Part shown: one piece after another, positions 1 to 7,659 of the stretch
Layout of the letters: every line of letters begins with the position of its first letter
Numbering within the stretch: position 1 is the first letter of the stretch
From: an uncultured SAR116 cluster alpha proteobacterium
Lineage (GTDB): Bacteria; Pseudomonadota; Alphaproteobacteria; Puniceispirillales; Marisalimonadaceae
Direction of reading: 5' to 3'
NCBI GenBank assembly: GCA_902619485.1
Contig: CACNEF010000001.1
Location: 496,001 to 560,000, forward strand
Length of the DNA stretch: 64,000 nucleotides
Position numbers and translations under genes: made by a program
The notes under the pieces: model-generated
What the model saw: only the letters and a program-made list of their open reading frames with translations
What the model was told of the DNA's origin: nothing
Databases searched by the model: none

Positions 1-291
1 ACAAATTTTCGGATAGTTGGACTTGATATTCCATTGTTATATGAGATAGGTTTGGATAAAAAATGTGATTATGTTTTTTTGATGCATACATCTAAGAAAA
101 TTCAAAAAAATAGAGTTTTAATGAGGCCAAATATGACTGAGAAAAAATTTGAACTTATCAATAACGTACAATGGAGTTTTGAAAAAAAAGCAAAAAGAAA
201 ACCTTTTATAATAAGTACGTCATTTGGTAAATTAATTACCTTTATTCTAATTTTGTATTATTTACTAAAAATTAAATTTAGAGTTGAATAA
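1..291 (+). CDS. coaE: Dephospho-CoA kinase, C-terminal part (cut by window start)
   Basis: This is the 3' part of a dephospho-CoA kinase, which phosphorylates the 3'-OH of dephospho-CoA in the last step of coenzyme A synthesis. The frame is open from the first base, and the first residues read VGLDIPLLYE, matching the family's DIPLLFE motif. The following DYVFLMHTS and RVLMRP segments fit the later core strand and the arginine-bearing lid. The N-terminal P-loop lies outside the window. The ORF track starts at an internal TTG, which is not the real start. The stop codon is one base before dnaQ, a pairing common in alphaproteobacteria. Confidence 0.85.
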   Translation, partial: TNFRIVGLDIPLLYEIGLDKKCDYVFLMHTSKKIQKNRVLMRPNMTEKKFELINNVQWSFEKKAKRKPFIISTSFGKLITFILILYYLLKIKFRVE

Positions 292-292
292 A

Positions 293-1003
293 ATGACTAG
301 AGAGTTAGTACTAGATACAGAAACTACTGGTTTAAACTACGAAGATGGCCACAGAATAGTTGAAATAGGTATAGTTGAACTAGAAAATTATTTACCAACT
401 GGGAGTTGTTTTCATTATTACTTAAACCCAGAAAGAGATTCAGACAAAAGAGCTGAAGAAGTTCATGGTTTAAGTCGTGAATTCTTGAATGACAAACCAA
501 AATTTTCCGATATAGCAAACGAATTTATAGATTATATATCGGATAGTAAAATAATTATACATAATGCTGCATTTGATGTTGGTTTTATAAACGCGGAGTT
601 AAGTAGATGTAATATGAAAAAGTTGAATGGTAATAAGATAATAGATACATTAATTCTAGCCAAAGAAAAATTTCTAGGTCAGTCAGTCAGCTTAGACTCA
701 CTTTGTAAAAAATATAATATTGATTTAACTGGAAGAGAAATCCACGGCGCTATAAAAGATGCTAAACTTTTAGCCTCTGTATATTTAGAATTGATTGGAG
801 GAAGACAATCTAGGTTAGATTTTGAAATTTTAACTGAAAATGTCAACTTTGCTGAAGATCAATTCTTCAGTTTAGATCATTATAATAAGAAGATAAATTT
901 AAGAAATAAGAAAAATCCAGAAGTAAATTTTGACGATTATAAATTGCATTTAAGTAAAATTCGAACAATAAAGAATAATATTTGGAAAAAAATAAGTGAC
1001 TAG
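293..1003 (+). CDS. dnaQ: DNA polymerase III epsilon subunit (3'-5' proofreading exonuclease)
   Basis: DnaQ is the proofreading exonuclease of the replicative polymerase. All three exonuclease motifs are visible: DTETTG near residue 8, HNAAFD near 90-95, and HGAIKD near 151-156, which supplies the catalytic His and Asp of the DEDDh type. The length of about 236 residues is usual. I start at the ATG at 293, just after the coaE stop, and not at the TTG nine bases upstream given by the ORF track. The 3' end overlaps the convergent secB by four bases. The C-terminal tail after residue 170 is Lys/Asn-rich and would carry the polymerase-binding segment. Confidence 0.95.
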   Translation: MTRELVLDTETTGLNYEDGHRIVEIGIVELENYLPTGSCFHYYLNPERDSDKRAEEVHGLSREFLNDKPKFSDIANEFIDYISDSKIIIHNAAFDVGFINAELSRCNMKKLNGNKIIDTLILAKEKFLGQSVSLDSLCKKYNIDLTGREIHGAIKDAKLLASVYLELIGGRQSRLDFEILTENVNFAEDQFFSLDHYNKKINLRNKKNPEVNFDDYKLHLSKIRTIKNNIWKKISD

Positions 1004-1428
1004 TTTTTAATTAAGTTAAAGTCCACCTCATTTAATGAAATAGGAATACTCCCACCTTTTCTTGTTATATCTTCTACTATTTCTTTTATAAAAGGAAATA
1101 ACATTTTTATACCACTTTTAGTAAATTCCTCTTGATCATAATTTTTTTGTTTTAAAATTTCAAAGAAACCAAAGTAATCTAATTCAAGATTAAATAAATT
1201 TTTTTTATTCTCTTTTGAAGAACAGTCAAAAGTATACCTTAATAGTAAGCTGAAAAGATTATTATTGTAAGGTGTATAAAAAACGTTCATGTTAATGTTA
1301 AGATTACTATTGCTATTATTGAATACATTATTTTCATTAATGTTTTGAGGATTCTCAAAAGATAAATCTTTGATAAAATTTTTTAATAATTTAATACTAT
1401 TATCTTTATTTAAATTTAAATTATTCAT
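1000..1428 (-). CDS. secB: Protein-export chaperone SecB
   Basis: SecB is a cytosolic tetrameric chaperone that keeps preproteins unfolded and delivers them to SecA. Recognisable family segments are FIKDLSFENP near the N terminus, LELDYFGFFEI in the middle, and the C-terminal run MLFPFIKEIVEDITRKGG followed by the VDF motif. The 142-residue length is slightly short because the acidic C-terminal tail that contacts SecA is almost absent. The N-terminal half is unusually Asn-rich, in line with the AT bias. It lies divergently from the Tim44-like gene and tail to tail with dnaQ, the usual alphaproteobacterial arrangement. Confidence 0.93.
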   Translation of the reverse strand: MNNLNLNKDNSIKLLKNFIKDLSFENPQNINENNVFNNSNSNLNINMNVFYTPYNNNLFSLLLRYTFDCSSKENKKNLFNLELDYFGFFEILKQKNYDQEEFTKSGIKMLFPFIKEIVEDITRKGGSIPISLNEVDFNLIKN

Positions 1429-1445
1429 ATAATTCTCTAAATATC

Positions 1446-1461
1446 TATATACTCGTATATA
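1446..1461. repeat. 7-bp inverted repeat between secB and the Tim44-like gene
   Basis: TATATAC and GTATATA flank two bases (TC) in the divergent intergenic region. It may be an operator, or it may be chance in AT-rich DNA. Confidence 0.3.
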
Positions 1462-1506
1462 TATATGAAATAATTAATAATGAATATTAATTTTTCTTTT
1501 TTTTAG

Positions 1507-1530
1507 TATAATAAAATATGTTTTATTATA
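1507..1530 (+). repeat. Perfect 10-bp inverted repeat before the Tim44-like gene
   Basis: TATAATAAAA and TTTTATTATA are perfect reverse complements separated by TATG. The structure lies a few bases upstream of the AAGG ribosome-binding site of the Tim44-like gene, and its left arm contains a consensus TATAAT. It could be an operator, a promoter with dyad symmetry, or a weak A-U hairpin in the 5' leader. Confidence 0.45.
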
Positions 1531-1550
1531 AGTAAGGATGGTTTAAAAAC

Positions 1551-2180
1551 ATGCAGAATAGTTTTCCGTATATTGATATATTGATTTTTGGAGTGATAGC
1601 AGTCTTTCTGATTTTTAGACTTAAAAATATTTTAGGTACAAAAACAGGTTTTGAAGAATCTAATCTAAATGAAAAAAAACAAGATAAACAATTCACCAAT
1701 GTTGTCTCTCTAAAATCAGAAAAGAATAATCTAAACAACAAAGAATTAAATGATATTCTAAACGTTGATCCTAATTTCAATATGAATGATTTTCTTTCTG
1801 GATCAAAAAATTTTTTTAGAATGGTTTTAGAAAGCTTTGTTAGTGGTAATTTAGAAAATATTAAAAATTTTACTAAACCATCTGTTCTCAAAAGTTTCAA
1901 AACTGCTATTGATGAAAGAAACAGTGAAAAAGAAACACTTATTATTGACTTAAAATCGATAAAAGAAAATAAAATTACCAAAGCGGTAATAACAAAATCA
2001 TCTATAAAGTTAAATGTAATCTTTGAATCTTTCCAAATTAGAGCACTTTTAGATAAAAATGACAAAGTAATTGATGGTAATAGTGAAAATGAAATCCTTG
2101 TAAAAGATGAGTGGGTTTTTGAAAGAAAAATACAAGACATTAATCCTAACTGGACGCTTGTAGAAACCAAAAGTAATTAG
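1551..2180 (+). CDS. Tim44-like domain membrane protein
   Basis: This 209-residue protein has one hydrophobic N-terminal segment (residues 6-24, IDILIFGVIAVFLIFRLKN), a Lys/Asn-rich linker, and a C-terminal Tim44/MBA1-like domain from about residue 75. That layout is typical of alphaproteobacterial Tim44-like (TimA) proteins, the bacterial relatives of the mitochondrial import factor Tim44. It is expected to sit on the inner membrane facing the cytoplasm, with its exact role uncertain. The position between secB and an Smr gene is the conserved one. A good AAGG site lies 5' of the ATG. An mltA gene, often found between Tim44 and smr, is absent. Confidence 0.8.
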   Translation: MQNSFPYIDILIFGVIAVFLIFRLKNILGTKTGFEESNLNEKKQDKQFTNVVSLKSEKNNLNNKELNDILNVDPNFNMNDFLSGSKNFFRMVLESFVSGNLENIKNFTKPSVLKSFKTAIDERNSEKETLIIDLKSIKENKITKAVITKSSIKLNVIFESFQIRALLDKNDKVIDGNSENEILVKDEWVFERKIQDINPNWTLVETKSN

Positions 2181-2184
2181 AAAT

Positions 2185-2652
2185 ATGACCTCAATCTCAA
2201 AATGCGATAAAAAGGTATGGGAAAATTATGTATCCAATTTAGAAAAATATATTTTACTTCCCAGAAAAAATCGTAGCCTCTTGAATAATGAAAGAAATAA
2301 CACCAAACGTATTTTAAGAAATAATTCATTGAATAGTGCAAAAAGTTTTAAGAAGAAAAAATTAGAACCAGATATAAATTTAGATCTTCATGGCCAAACG
2401 CTTTATTCCGCAAGACAATTATTACATAAATTTTTATCTAATTGTTATGAAAAAAACATACGAAATATATTAATTATTACTGGAAAAGGACAAAATAACA
2501 AAGGCGCTTTAAAAGAAGAAGTACCAAAGTGGTTAAGTGACAAATACCTTAACAAATTTCTCATAAGTTTCAATGTAGCACCTAAACATTTGGGCGGTGA
2601 AGGTGCTTTGTTAGTAAGACTTAAAAATAGATTCAAAACAAATTATCAATAA
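2185..2652 (+). CDS. Smr-domain protein
   Basis: The C-terminal half is a clear Smr (small MutS-related) domain: the LDLHGQTLYSA motif near residue 69, IITGKG near residue 95, and the closing GGEGALLVRLK. Smr domains bind or nick nucleic acids, and stand-alone bacterial versions have been linked to mRNA cleavage or DNA repair. The first 60 residues are basic and low in complexity. It begins five bases after the Tim44-like gene and is followed after 13 bases by hisB, so it probably shares a transcript with one or both. The substrate here is unknown. Confidence 0.88.
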   Translation: MTSISKCDKKVWENYVSNLEKYILLPRKNRSLLNNERNNTKRILRNNSLNSAKSFKKKKLEPDINLDLHGQTLYSARQLLHKFLSNCYEKNIRNILIITGKGQNNKGALKEEVPKWLSDKYLNKFLISFNVAPKHLGGEGALLVRLKNRFKTNYQ

Positions 2653-2665
2653 TTGTGGGTAAAAA

Positions 2666-3283
2666 ATGACTAGAATAATTCATGAAAGAGTTTCGTCTGT
2701 TGATAGAAAAACTAATGAAACCCAGATTACGGTGAATGTTAATTTAGATGGTACTGGGAGAAATTCAATAATAACAGGATTGCCGTTTTTTGATCATATG
2801 ATCCAACAACTTTCAAAACATAGCTTAATCGATATTGATATCAAATGTAATGGTGATCTTGAAATTGACTCACACCATACAATGGAAGATGCAGGTTGGG
2901 CACTTGGCAAAGCTATTAAAGAAGCACTAGGTAATAAGCAAGGTATAAAAAGATACAGCTTCAGTTATTTACCGATGGATGAGTGTCTAACTAGGTGTTG
3001 CATTGACATATCTGGACGTCCATGGTTAGTTTGGAATGTTTTCTTGCCAAACATAACAATAAAAAATATTGAAACTGAGATATTCAGGGAATTTTTTCAA
3101 TCTTTTTCGCAATCTGCAGAAATAACACTTCATATTGAAAATATTTATGGTCAAAACACACATCACATTATAGAATCATGTTTTAAGTCTATGGCTATTT
3201 CTCTTAGAAATGCAATTAATCTCGATCTTAAAAACTTAAATAATGTTCCATCTACAAAAGGAACTTTAACTGGAAATATGTAA
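2666..3283 (+). CDS. hisB: Imidazoleglycerol-phosphate dehydratase
   Basis: HisB dehydrates imidazole glycerol phosphate to imidazole acetol phosphate in histidine synthesis. The metal-binding motifs are visible: FFDHM near residues 41-45, DSHHTMED near 68-75, and a second His pair in the C-terminal part (NTHHIIES). At 205 residues it is the monofunctional form, lacking the histidinol-phosphatase domain of the enterobacterial fusion. It opens the his operon and ends one base before hisH. The hslVU genes often placed just upstream in alphaproteobacteria are not here. Confidence 0.97.
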   Translation: MTRIIHERVSSVDRKTNETQITVNVNLDGTGRNSIITGLPFFDHMIQQLSKHSLIDIDIKCNGDLEIDSHHTMEDAGWALGKAIKEALGNKQGIKRYSFSYLPMDECLTRCCIDISGRPWLVWNVFLPNITIKNIETEIFREFFQSFSQSAEITLHIENIYGQNTHHIIESCFKSMAISLRNAINLDLKNLNNVPSTKGTLTGNM

Positions 3284-3284
3284 C

Positions 3285-3944
3285 ATGAACCTAGCTATAA
3301 TTGATTATGGTTCTGGTAATTTGAGGTCAGTTGAAAACGCTTTTAAAAATTCTGTTAAAAACAATAATTTAAACTTTACAATTCAAGTTACTAACAAATT
3401 AGATTTAATATCTAAGGCTGATCATTTTGTCTTACCTGGTGTTGGTTCATTCCCAGACTGTAAAAAAGGTTTAGATGATATAGAGGGCTTAGTAGAACTA
3501 TTAAGAACTGAAGTTATAAACAAAAGAAAAAAATTTTTAGGAATTTGTGTGGGCATGCAACTTATGGTCGACTTTAGCCTAGAAAAAAAAAGAACTAAGG
3601 GTTTCTGTTGGCTTGAAGGTCACTTTAAAAAAATTAAAACAAAAGGTTTAGATTACCTTGGTAGGAAATATAAAATTCCACATATGGGATGGAATAATCT
3701 ACAAATTGATTATAATAATCATCCAGTTTTAGAAAATATCAGTGAAAACGAACAATTTTATTTTGTTCACTCTTACGCTTTGGATTGTAGACAAACTAAC
3801 CAAATAATAGCTAACACTAATTATAGTCATAAAATTCCAGCAATAATTGGAAAAGAAAATTATATAGGAGTTCAATTTCACCCAGAAAAGAGTGGCAATT
3901 CTGGACAAAAATTTATATATAACTGGCTAAAATGGTCACCATAA
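3285..3944 (+). CDS. hisH: Imidazole glycerol phosphate synthase, glutaminase subunit
   Basis: HisH hydrolyses glutamine and passes ammonia to HisF. It is a class I glutamine amidotransferase with the nucleophile Cys88 in GICVGMQLM, the oxyanion segment LPGVGSFPDC near residue 50, and the catalytic His199-Glu201 pair in GVQFHPEKS. The length of 219 residues is normal. The start ATG lies one base after the hisB stop, indicating translational coupling. The partner hisF is three genes downstream in the same operon. Confidence 0.97.
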   Translation: MNLAIIDYGSGNLRSVENAFKNSVKNNNLNFTIQVTNKLDLISKADHFVLPGVGSFPDCKKGLDDIEGLVELLRTEVINKRKKFLGICVGMQLMVDFSLEKKRTKGFCWLEGHFKKIKTKGLDYLGRKYKIPHMGWNNLQIDYNNHPVLENISENEQFYFVHSYALDCRQTNQIIANTNYSHKIPAIIGKENYIGVQFHPEKSGNSGQKFIYNWLKWSP

Positions 3945-3959
3945 TACTTGAGAGATAAA

Positions 3960-4496
3960 ATGAAAACGAAATTAAAAAAATATAACGTGAAGGCGGAATT
4001 ATGCAAAAGCTTAAGTAAAATTGATTTACAAGAATTATGTGATGCAACCGAAGAGGCAATTTTAGCTGGAGGGGGTTTTGGATGGATTTCACCTCCATCA
4101 TTAAAAACACTTCAAGATTACTGGAAAGGAGTTTTGCTTATCCCAGAAAGAATTTTAATTATTGGAAAATTAGATAATGTTGTAGCTGGTTCTGCTCAAC
4201 TAATTAAACCTGCTAAAAACAACGAAGCTCAATCTCATTCTTGCACATTAAGTACTTTTTTCTTTGCATCTTGGGCAAGGGGATTTGGCCTTGCTAAAGC
4301 TGTTTTTGAAAAAGCTGAATTAAAAGCAAAACAAGATGGTTTTAAAATTATTAATTTGGAAGTAAGAGAAACCCAGTTAAGAGCAATTCAATTGTATGAA
4401 CAGGCTGGGTATGTTAGATCTGGCATTAATCCTAAGTCAGTTTTATTAGATGGAAAATATATAGCTGGTTACTATTATTATAAAGAACTAAAATAA
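3960..4496 (+). CDS. GNAT-family N-acetyltransferase in the his operon
   Basis: A roughly 178-residue protein of the GNAT superfamily. The acetyl-CoA-binding turn appears as WARGFGLAKAVFEKAE near residues 104-119, and the typical later strand-helix unit reads LEVRETQLRAIQLYEQAGY. I use the ATG at 3960, preceded by GAGAG, and not the upstream TTG of the ORF track. It lies between hisH and hisA, and its stop overlaps the hisA start (TAATG), so it must be co-transcribed. Its substrate is unknown; histidine synthesis does not require an acetyltransferase at this step, so it may be a passenger or modify a pathway-related amine. Confidence 0.85.
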   Translation: MKTKLKKYNVKAELCKSLSKIDLQELCDATEEAILAGGGFGWISPPSLKTLQDYWKGVLLIPERILIIGKLDNVVAGSAQLIKPAKNNEAQSHSCTLSTFFFASWARGFGLAKAVFEKAELKAKQDGFKIINLEVRETQLRAIQLYEQAGYVRSGINPKSVLLDGKYIAGYYYYKELK

Positions 4497-5251
4497 TGAA
4501 AGATAATGTTTTCACTTTATATCCTGCTATTGATATTAAAGATGGTAAGTGCGTTAGGCTTCTTTTTGGAGAAATGGAAAAAGAAACAGTTTATAACAAT
4601 AGCCCATTAGATCAAGCTATGTGGTTTGTAGATCAGGGAGCAGATTGGTTGCACATCGTAGATTTAGATGGTGCAGTTACTGGTAAAAATGTAAATAAAA
4701 GAGTAATTGAGAAAATTTTAAATAAGCTTCATAACAAAGTGAAAATTCAAATAGGCGGGGGTATAAGAAATATTAATGATATTGATTTCTGGATAAAAAA
4801 TTCAGTAAATCGAGTAATTTTAGGTACCTTAATACTCGAAAATCCAAGTTTTATAAATCAACTTAACCAAGAGTATTCAAAAAAAATAGTTGTAGGTGCG
4901 GATGTTAGAAATGGACTGATTGCTTCTCATGGTTGGAAAAAGCAATCTAATATAATTGCTGTGGATTTAATTAAAGGTCTTGATTCTTCTATTGTCAGTT
5001 CCGTTATTTATACTGATATTACTAAAGATGGTAGTTTAAAAGGAGTAAGCCTAGATCAAACTGTTAAATTTGCCAAATCAATTCCACATTCAGTAATTGC
5101 TTCAGGGGGAGTTTCTTCATTAAATGATATTTCAAGATTAGCGAAGCAGTTTTCAAATGGGGTTCATGGAGTAATAGTTGGACGGGCATTGTATGATAAA
5201 AAGTTTTCGTTTTCAGAGGCGTTACAAAAAATTAAAGAGGCAAATATTTAA
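4496..5251 (+). CDS. hisA: ProFAR (5'-phosphoribosylformimino) isomerase
   Basis: HisA isomerises ProFAR to PRFAR by an Amadori rearrangement in a half-barrel-duplicated TIM barrel. The catalytic Asp13 lies in YPAIDIKDG, and the second general acid/base fits Asp136 in GADVRNG. Phosphate-binding loops IQIGGGIRN and ASGGVSS are present, as is YTDITKDGS. The length of 251 residues is usual. Start and stop overlap the neighbouring genes by one base each, which suggests strict translational coupling with the GNAT gene and hisF. Confidence 0.97.
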   Translation: MKDNVFTLYPAIDIKDGKCVRLLFGEMEKETVYNNSPLDQAMWFVDQGADWLHIVDLDGAVTGKNVNKRVIEKILNKLHNKVKIQIGGGIRNINDIDFWIKNSVNRVILGTLILENPSFINQLNQEYSKKIVVGADVRNGLIASHGWKKQSNIIAVDLIKGLDSSIVSSVIYTDITKDGSLKGVSLDQTVKFAKSIPHSVIASGGVSSLNDISRLAKQFSNGVHGVIVGRALYDKKFSFSEALQKIKEANI

Positions 5252-6030
5252 TGCTTTCAACAAGGGTTATAGCATGTCTAGATGTGCACAATGGAAGAAC
5301 GGTAAAAGGGATAAACTTTATTAATTTAAAAGATGCTGGTGATCCAGTTGAGCAAGCAAAGAAATATAGTACAATAGGTGCTGATGAAATTTGTTTTCTA
5401 GATATTTCTGCTACACATGAAAAAAGAAGAGCAATGTTTAATGTAATTTCCAAAACCGCCGAATCTTGTTTTGTTCCACTTACTGTAGGAGGAGGTGTAA
5501 ATAATATTAATGATTTTAGGGATTTATTAAACTCAGGAGCAGATAAAGTGTCAATTAATTCATCTGCAGTTTACAATCCAAATTTAATAAAAGAATCGTC
5601 GGACAAATTTGGAAATCAATGTGTTGTTTTAGCAATTGATGCCACAGAAAATATAAATATGCCTAGTGGATACGAGATAACCACTCATGGAGGAAGAAAA
5701 AAAACAAATTTAGATGCTCTTAAATGGGCAAAGCAGGGAGAAAAAAACGGAGCTGGTGAAATCTTATTGACATCAATGGGATCAGATGGAACAAAAAAGG
5801 GTTATAATTTAAAACTTACAAGATTAATCGCTGAAAATGTCTCTATTCCAGTGATTGCATCAGGTGGAGCTGGAAGTCCAAAAGATATGGTTGAGGTCGT
5901 TTTAAAAGCTGGTGCATCTGCAGTCTTAGCTGCATCAATTTTTCATTATGGTATTCATACAATACATTCGGTAAAAAAACATATGTTCAATAATGGGATA
6001 TTTGTAAGGGAATGTGATCAAAATGAATGA
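5251..6030 (+). CDS. hisF: Imidazole glycerol phosphate synthase, cyclase subunit
   Basis: HisF uses ammonia from HisH to convert PRFAR to imidazole glycerol phosphate and AICAR. Catalytic Asp11 (CLDVHNGR) and Asp130 (VVLAIDA) are at the family positions, and the phosphate-binding loops TVGGGVNN and ASGGAGS are intact. The usual SMDRDGTK loop instead reads SMGSDGTKKGYN: the first Asp and the Arg are replaced by Gly and Ser, while the second Asp (residue 179) is kept. The length of 259 residues is a little long at the C terminus. It overlaps hisE by eight bases. Confidence 0.96.
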   Translation: MLSTRVIACLDVHNGRTVKGINFINLKDAGDPVEQAKKYSTIGADEICFLDISATHEKRRAMFNVISKTAESCFVPLTVGGGVNNINDFRDLLNSGADKVSINSSAVYNPNLIKESSDKFGNQCVVLAIDATENINMPSGYEITTHGGRKKTNLDALKWAKQGEKNGAGEILLTSMGSDGTKKGYNLKLTRLIAENVSIPVIASGGAGSPKDMVEVVLKAGASAVLAASIFHYGIHTIHSVKKHMFNNGIFVRECDQNE

Positions 6031-6343
6031 ACAAATAATAAAAAAATTATATAGTGTTTTAAAACAAAGAAAGAAATTTAGTGAAGATCAATCGTATACC
6101 TCACATTTGATAAAAAATCCTGAACTACTAGCAAAAAAAATTGGTGAAGAATCATCTGAGCTAATTATAGATTTTATAAAAAAAAACAAACAAGGTGCGA
6201 TAAGAGAGTCTGCAGATTTATTTTATCATGTTTTAGTTGTCTGGGTTTCTTTGGGCATTAATCCAAGTGAAATTTGGAACGAATTATCTTCTAGAAATTT
6301 AAAGTCTGGGATTGAAGAAAAAAAAAATAGAGGAGTAAAATGA
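6023..6343 (+). CDS. hisE: Phosphoribosyl-ATP pyrophosphatase
   Basis: HisE hydrolyses phosphoribosyl-ATP to phosphoribosyl-AMP in the second step of the histidine pathway. The all-alpha MazG-like fold is recognised by KIGEESSELIIDF and RESADLFYHVLVVW, which supply the acidic metal ligands. I take the ATG at 6023, with AAGGG about 12 bases upstream, over the GTG at 6014. The protein is about 106 residues and is not fused to HisI. The start lies inside hisF, and the stop overlaps the next start (ATGA). hisG, hisD, hisC and hisI are not in the window. Confidence 0.93.
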   Translation: MNEQIIKKLYSVLKQRKKFSEDQSYTSHLIKNPELLAKKIGEESSELIIDFIKKNKQGAIRESADLFYHVLVVWVSLGINPSEIWNELSSRNLKSGIEEKKNRGVK

Positions 6344-6702
6344 ATAATTTATATGATGTAAACAACATATTTGCCAAAATATTAAGATCTGAAGTTCCTT
6401 GTGAAAAAATATTAGAAAATGAACATGCTTTGGCTTTTTCTGATATCAACCCTCAAGCACCAATTCATACATTAGTTATTCCTAAAAATTCTTATATCAA
6501 TTTTTACGACTTTACAAAAAACGCTTCAACAAAGGAACATGAAAGTTTTTGGAAACTTGTTAATGATGTTATTGAGTACTCTAATGTTGAAACTGAAGGA
6601 TTTAGAATTATAACAAATTCAGGCAATAATGGAAATCAAGATGTACCTCATTTTCATGTTCATATTCTAGGCGGAGAGAATTTAGGTAGAATGATAGGTT
6701 AA
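6340..6702 (+). CDS. HIT-family (HinT-like) nucleotide hydrolase
   Basis: A 120-residue histidine-triad protein. The signature VPHFHVHILGG near residues 102-112 carries the His-x-His-x-His triad used to hydrolyse purine nucleoside phosphoramidates. The N-terminal FAKILRSEVPCEKILEN and INPQAPIHTLVIPK segments are typical of HinT. It overlaps hisE by four bases and is the last gene of the his operon, a frequent alphaproteobacterial arrangement. It converges on gshB with a gap of only three bases. Confidence 0.92.
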   Translation: MNNLYDVNNIFAKILRSEVPCEKILENEHALAFSDINPQAPIHTLVIPKNSYINFYDFTKNASTKEHESFWKLVNDVIEYSNVETEGFRIITNSGNNGNQDVPHFHVHILGGENLGRMIG

Positions 6703-6705
6703 GTC

Positions 6706-7659
6706 TTAAATCTTTAATTTATTCTCGATGAAATCCCAGAACATCTCTTCAATAGCTATTGAGTACAAATTTTTTATCTCTCTTATTCCTGTTGGAGAAG
6801 TGACGTTTATTTCAGTGATGTAGTCACCAATAATATCTATGCCAACAAAATAAAGTTCTTTTTTTACTAAAGAAAGTGAAATTTCTTTGCAAATAAACTT
6901 GTCTCTTTCAGTTAGTTCTGTTTTTTCAGGTTTTCCTCCAACATGCATATTTGATCTACTTTCACCTAATTTTGGAACTCTATTAATTGCTCCAACTGGC
7001 TCTCCGTTTAACAAAATAATTCTTTTATCTCCGCTTCTAACATCTTTTAAATATTCCTGAATCATTAAGGGTTCTTTATTTTGACTAAAAAACATTTCTA
7101 GGATCGAATTTAAATTTTCATCTTCTGGGAGAATATGAAATATACCTTGTCCGCCATTTCCATAAAGTGGTTTTATAATAATATCTTTAAACTGTTTCCT
7201 AAATTCTTTAATTGCATTTAAATTTCGACTTATTAATGTTTTTGGCATTAAATGTGAGAAATTTGTTACAAAGATTTTTTCTGGGGAATTTCTAACTTCA
7301 AAAGGGTTATTTACTACTAATGTTGAAGTTGGAAGCTTTTCAAGAATATGTGTTGCACTTATATAAGACATATTGAAGGGGGGATCTTGTCTCATCATAA
7401 CTACATCATATTCTGATAAAGGTTTTATAAAAGTATCGTGATATTTAAACTTATCTAAATTATTAGATGATGATAATTCTAACTTACATATGTTTGCTAA
7501 AACATTATTATTACTTAATATTAAATCCTCAGGCTTAAAAAAACTAATATGATGTCTTCGTCTTTGAGCTTCTAAGGCAAGAGCGAAAGTTGTATCACCT
7601 TTGAGATCCAATTTTTCTAAGGGATCCATTAAGAATGCTATGTTAAGATTACGACTCAT
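6706..7659 (-). CDS. gshB: Glutathione synthetase
   Basis: GshB joins gamma-glutamylcysteine and glycine using ATP. The 317-residue protein follows the family from the N-terminal IAFLMDPLEKLDLKGDTT through MRQDPPFNM and NNPFEVRNSPEK to the ATP-grasp glycine-rich loop KPLYGNGGQGIF. The C-terminal INVTSPTGIRE, with metal and glutathione ligands, is intact. It overlaps the upstream BON lipoprotein gene by four bases, so the two are co-transcribed. A yraN gene, often part of this cluster, is absent. Confidence 0.96.
   Translation of the reverse strand: MSRNLNIAFLMDPLEKLDLKGDTTFALALEAQRRRHHISFFKPEDLILSNNNVLANICKLELSSSNNLDKFKYHDTFIKPLSEYDVVMMRQDPPFNMSYISATHILEKLPTSTLVVNNPFEVRNSPEKIFVTNFSHLMPKTLISRNLNAIKEFRKQFKDIIIKPLYGNGGQGIFHILPEDENLNSILEMFFSQNKEPLMIQEYLKDVRSGDKRIILLNGEPVGAINRVPKLGESRSNMHVGGKPEKTELTERDKFICKEISLSLVKKELYFVGIDIIGDYITEINVTSPTGIREIKNLYSIAIEEMFWDFIENKLKI

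Noticed and set aside
1526-2170. 214-residue minus-strand ORF opposite the Tim44-like gene
   Set aside because: It is a shadow: Ser/Phe/Leu-rich, no recognisable motif, and it covers a well-supported gene on the other strand.
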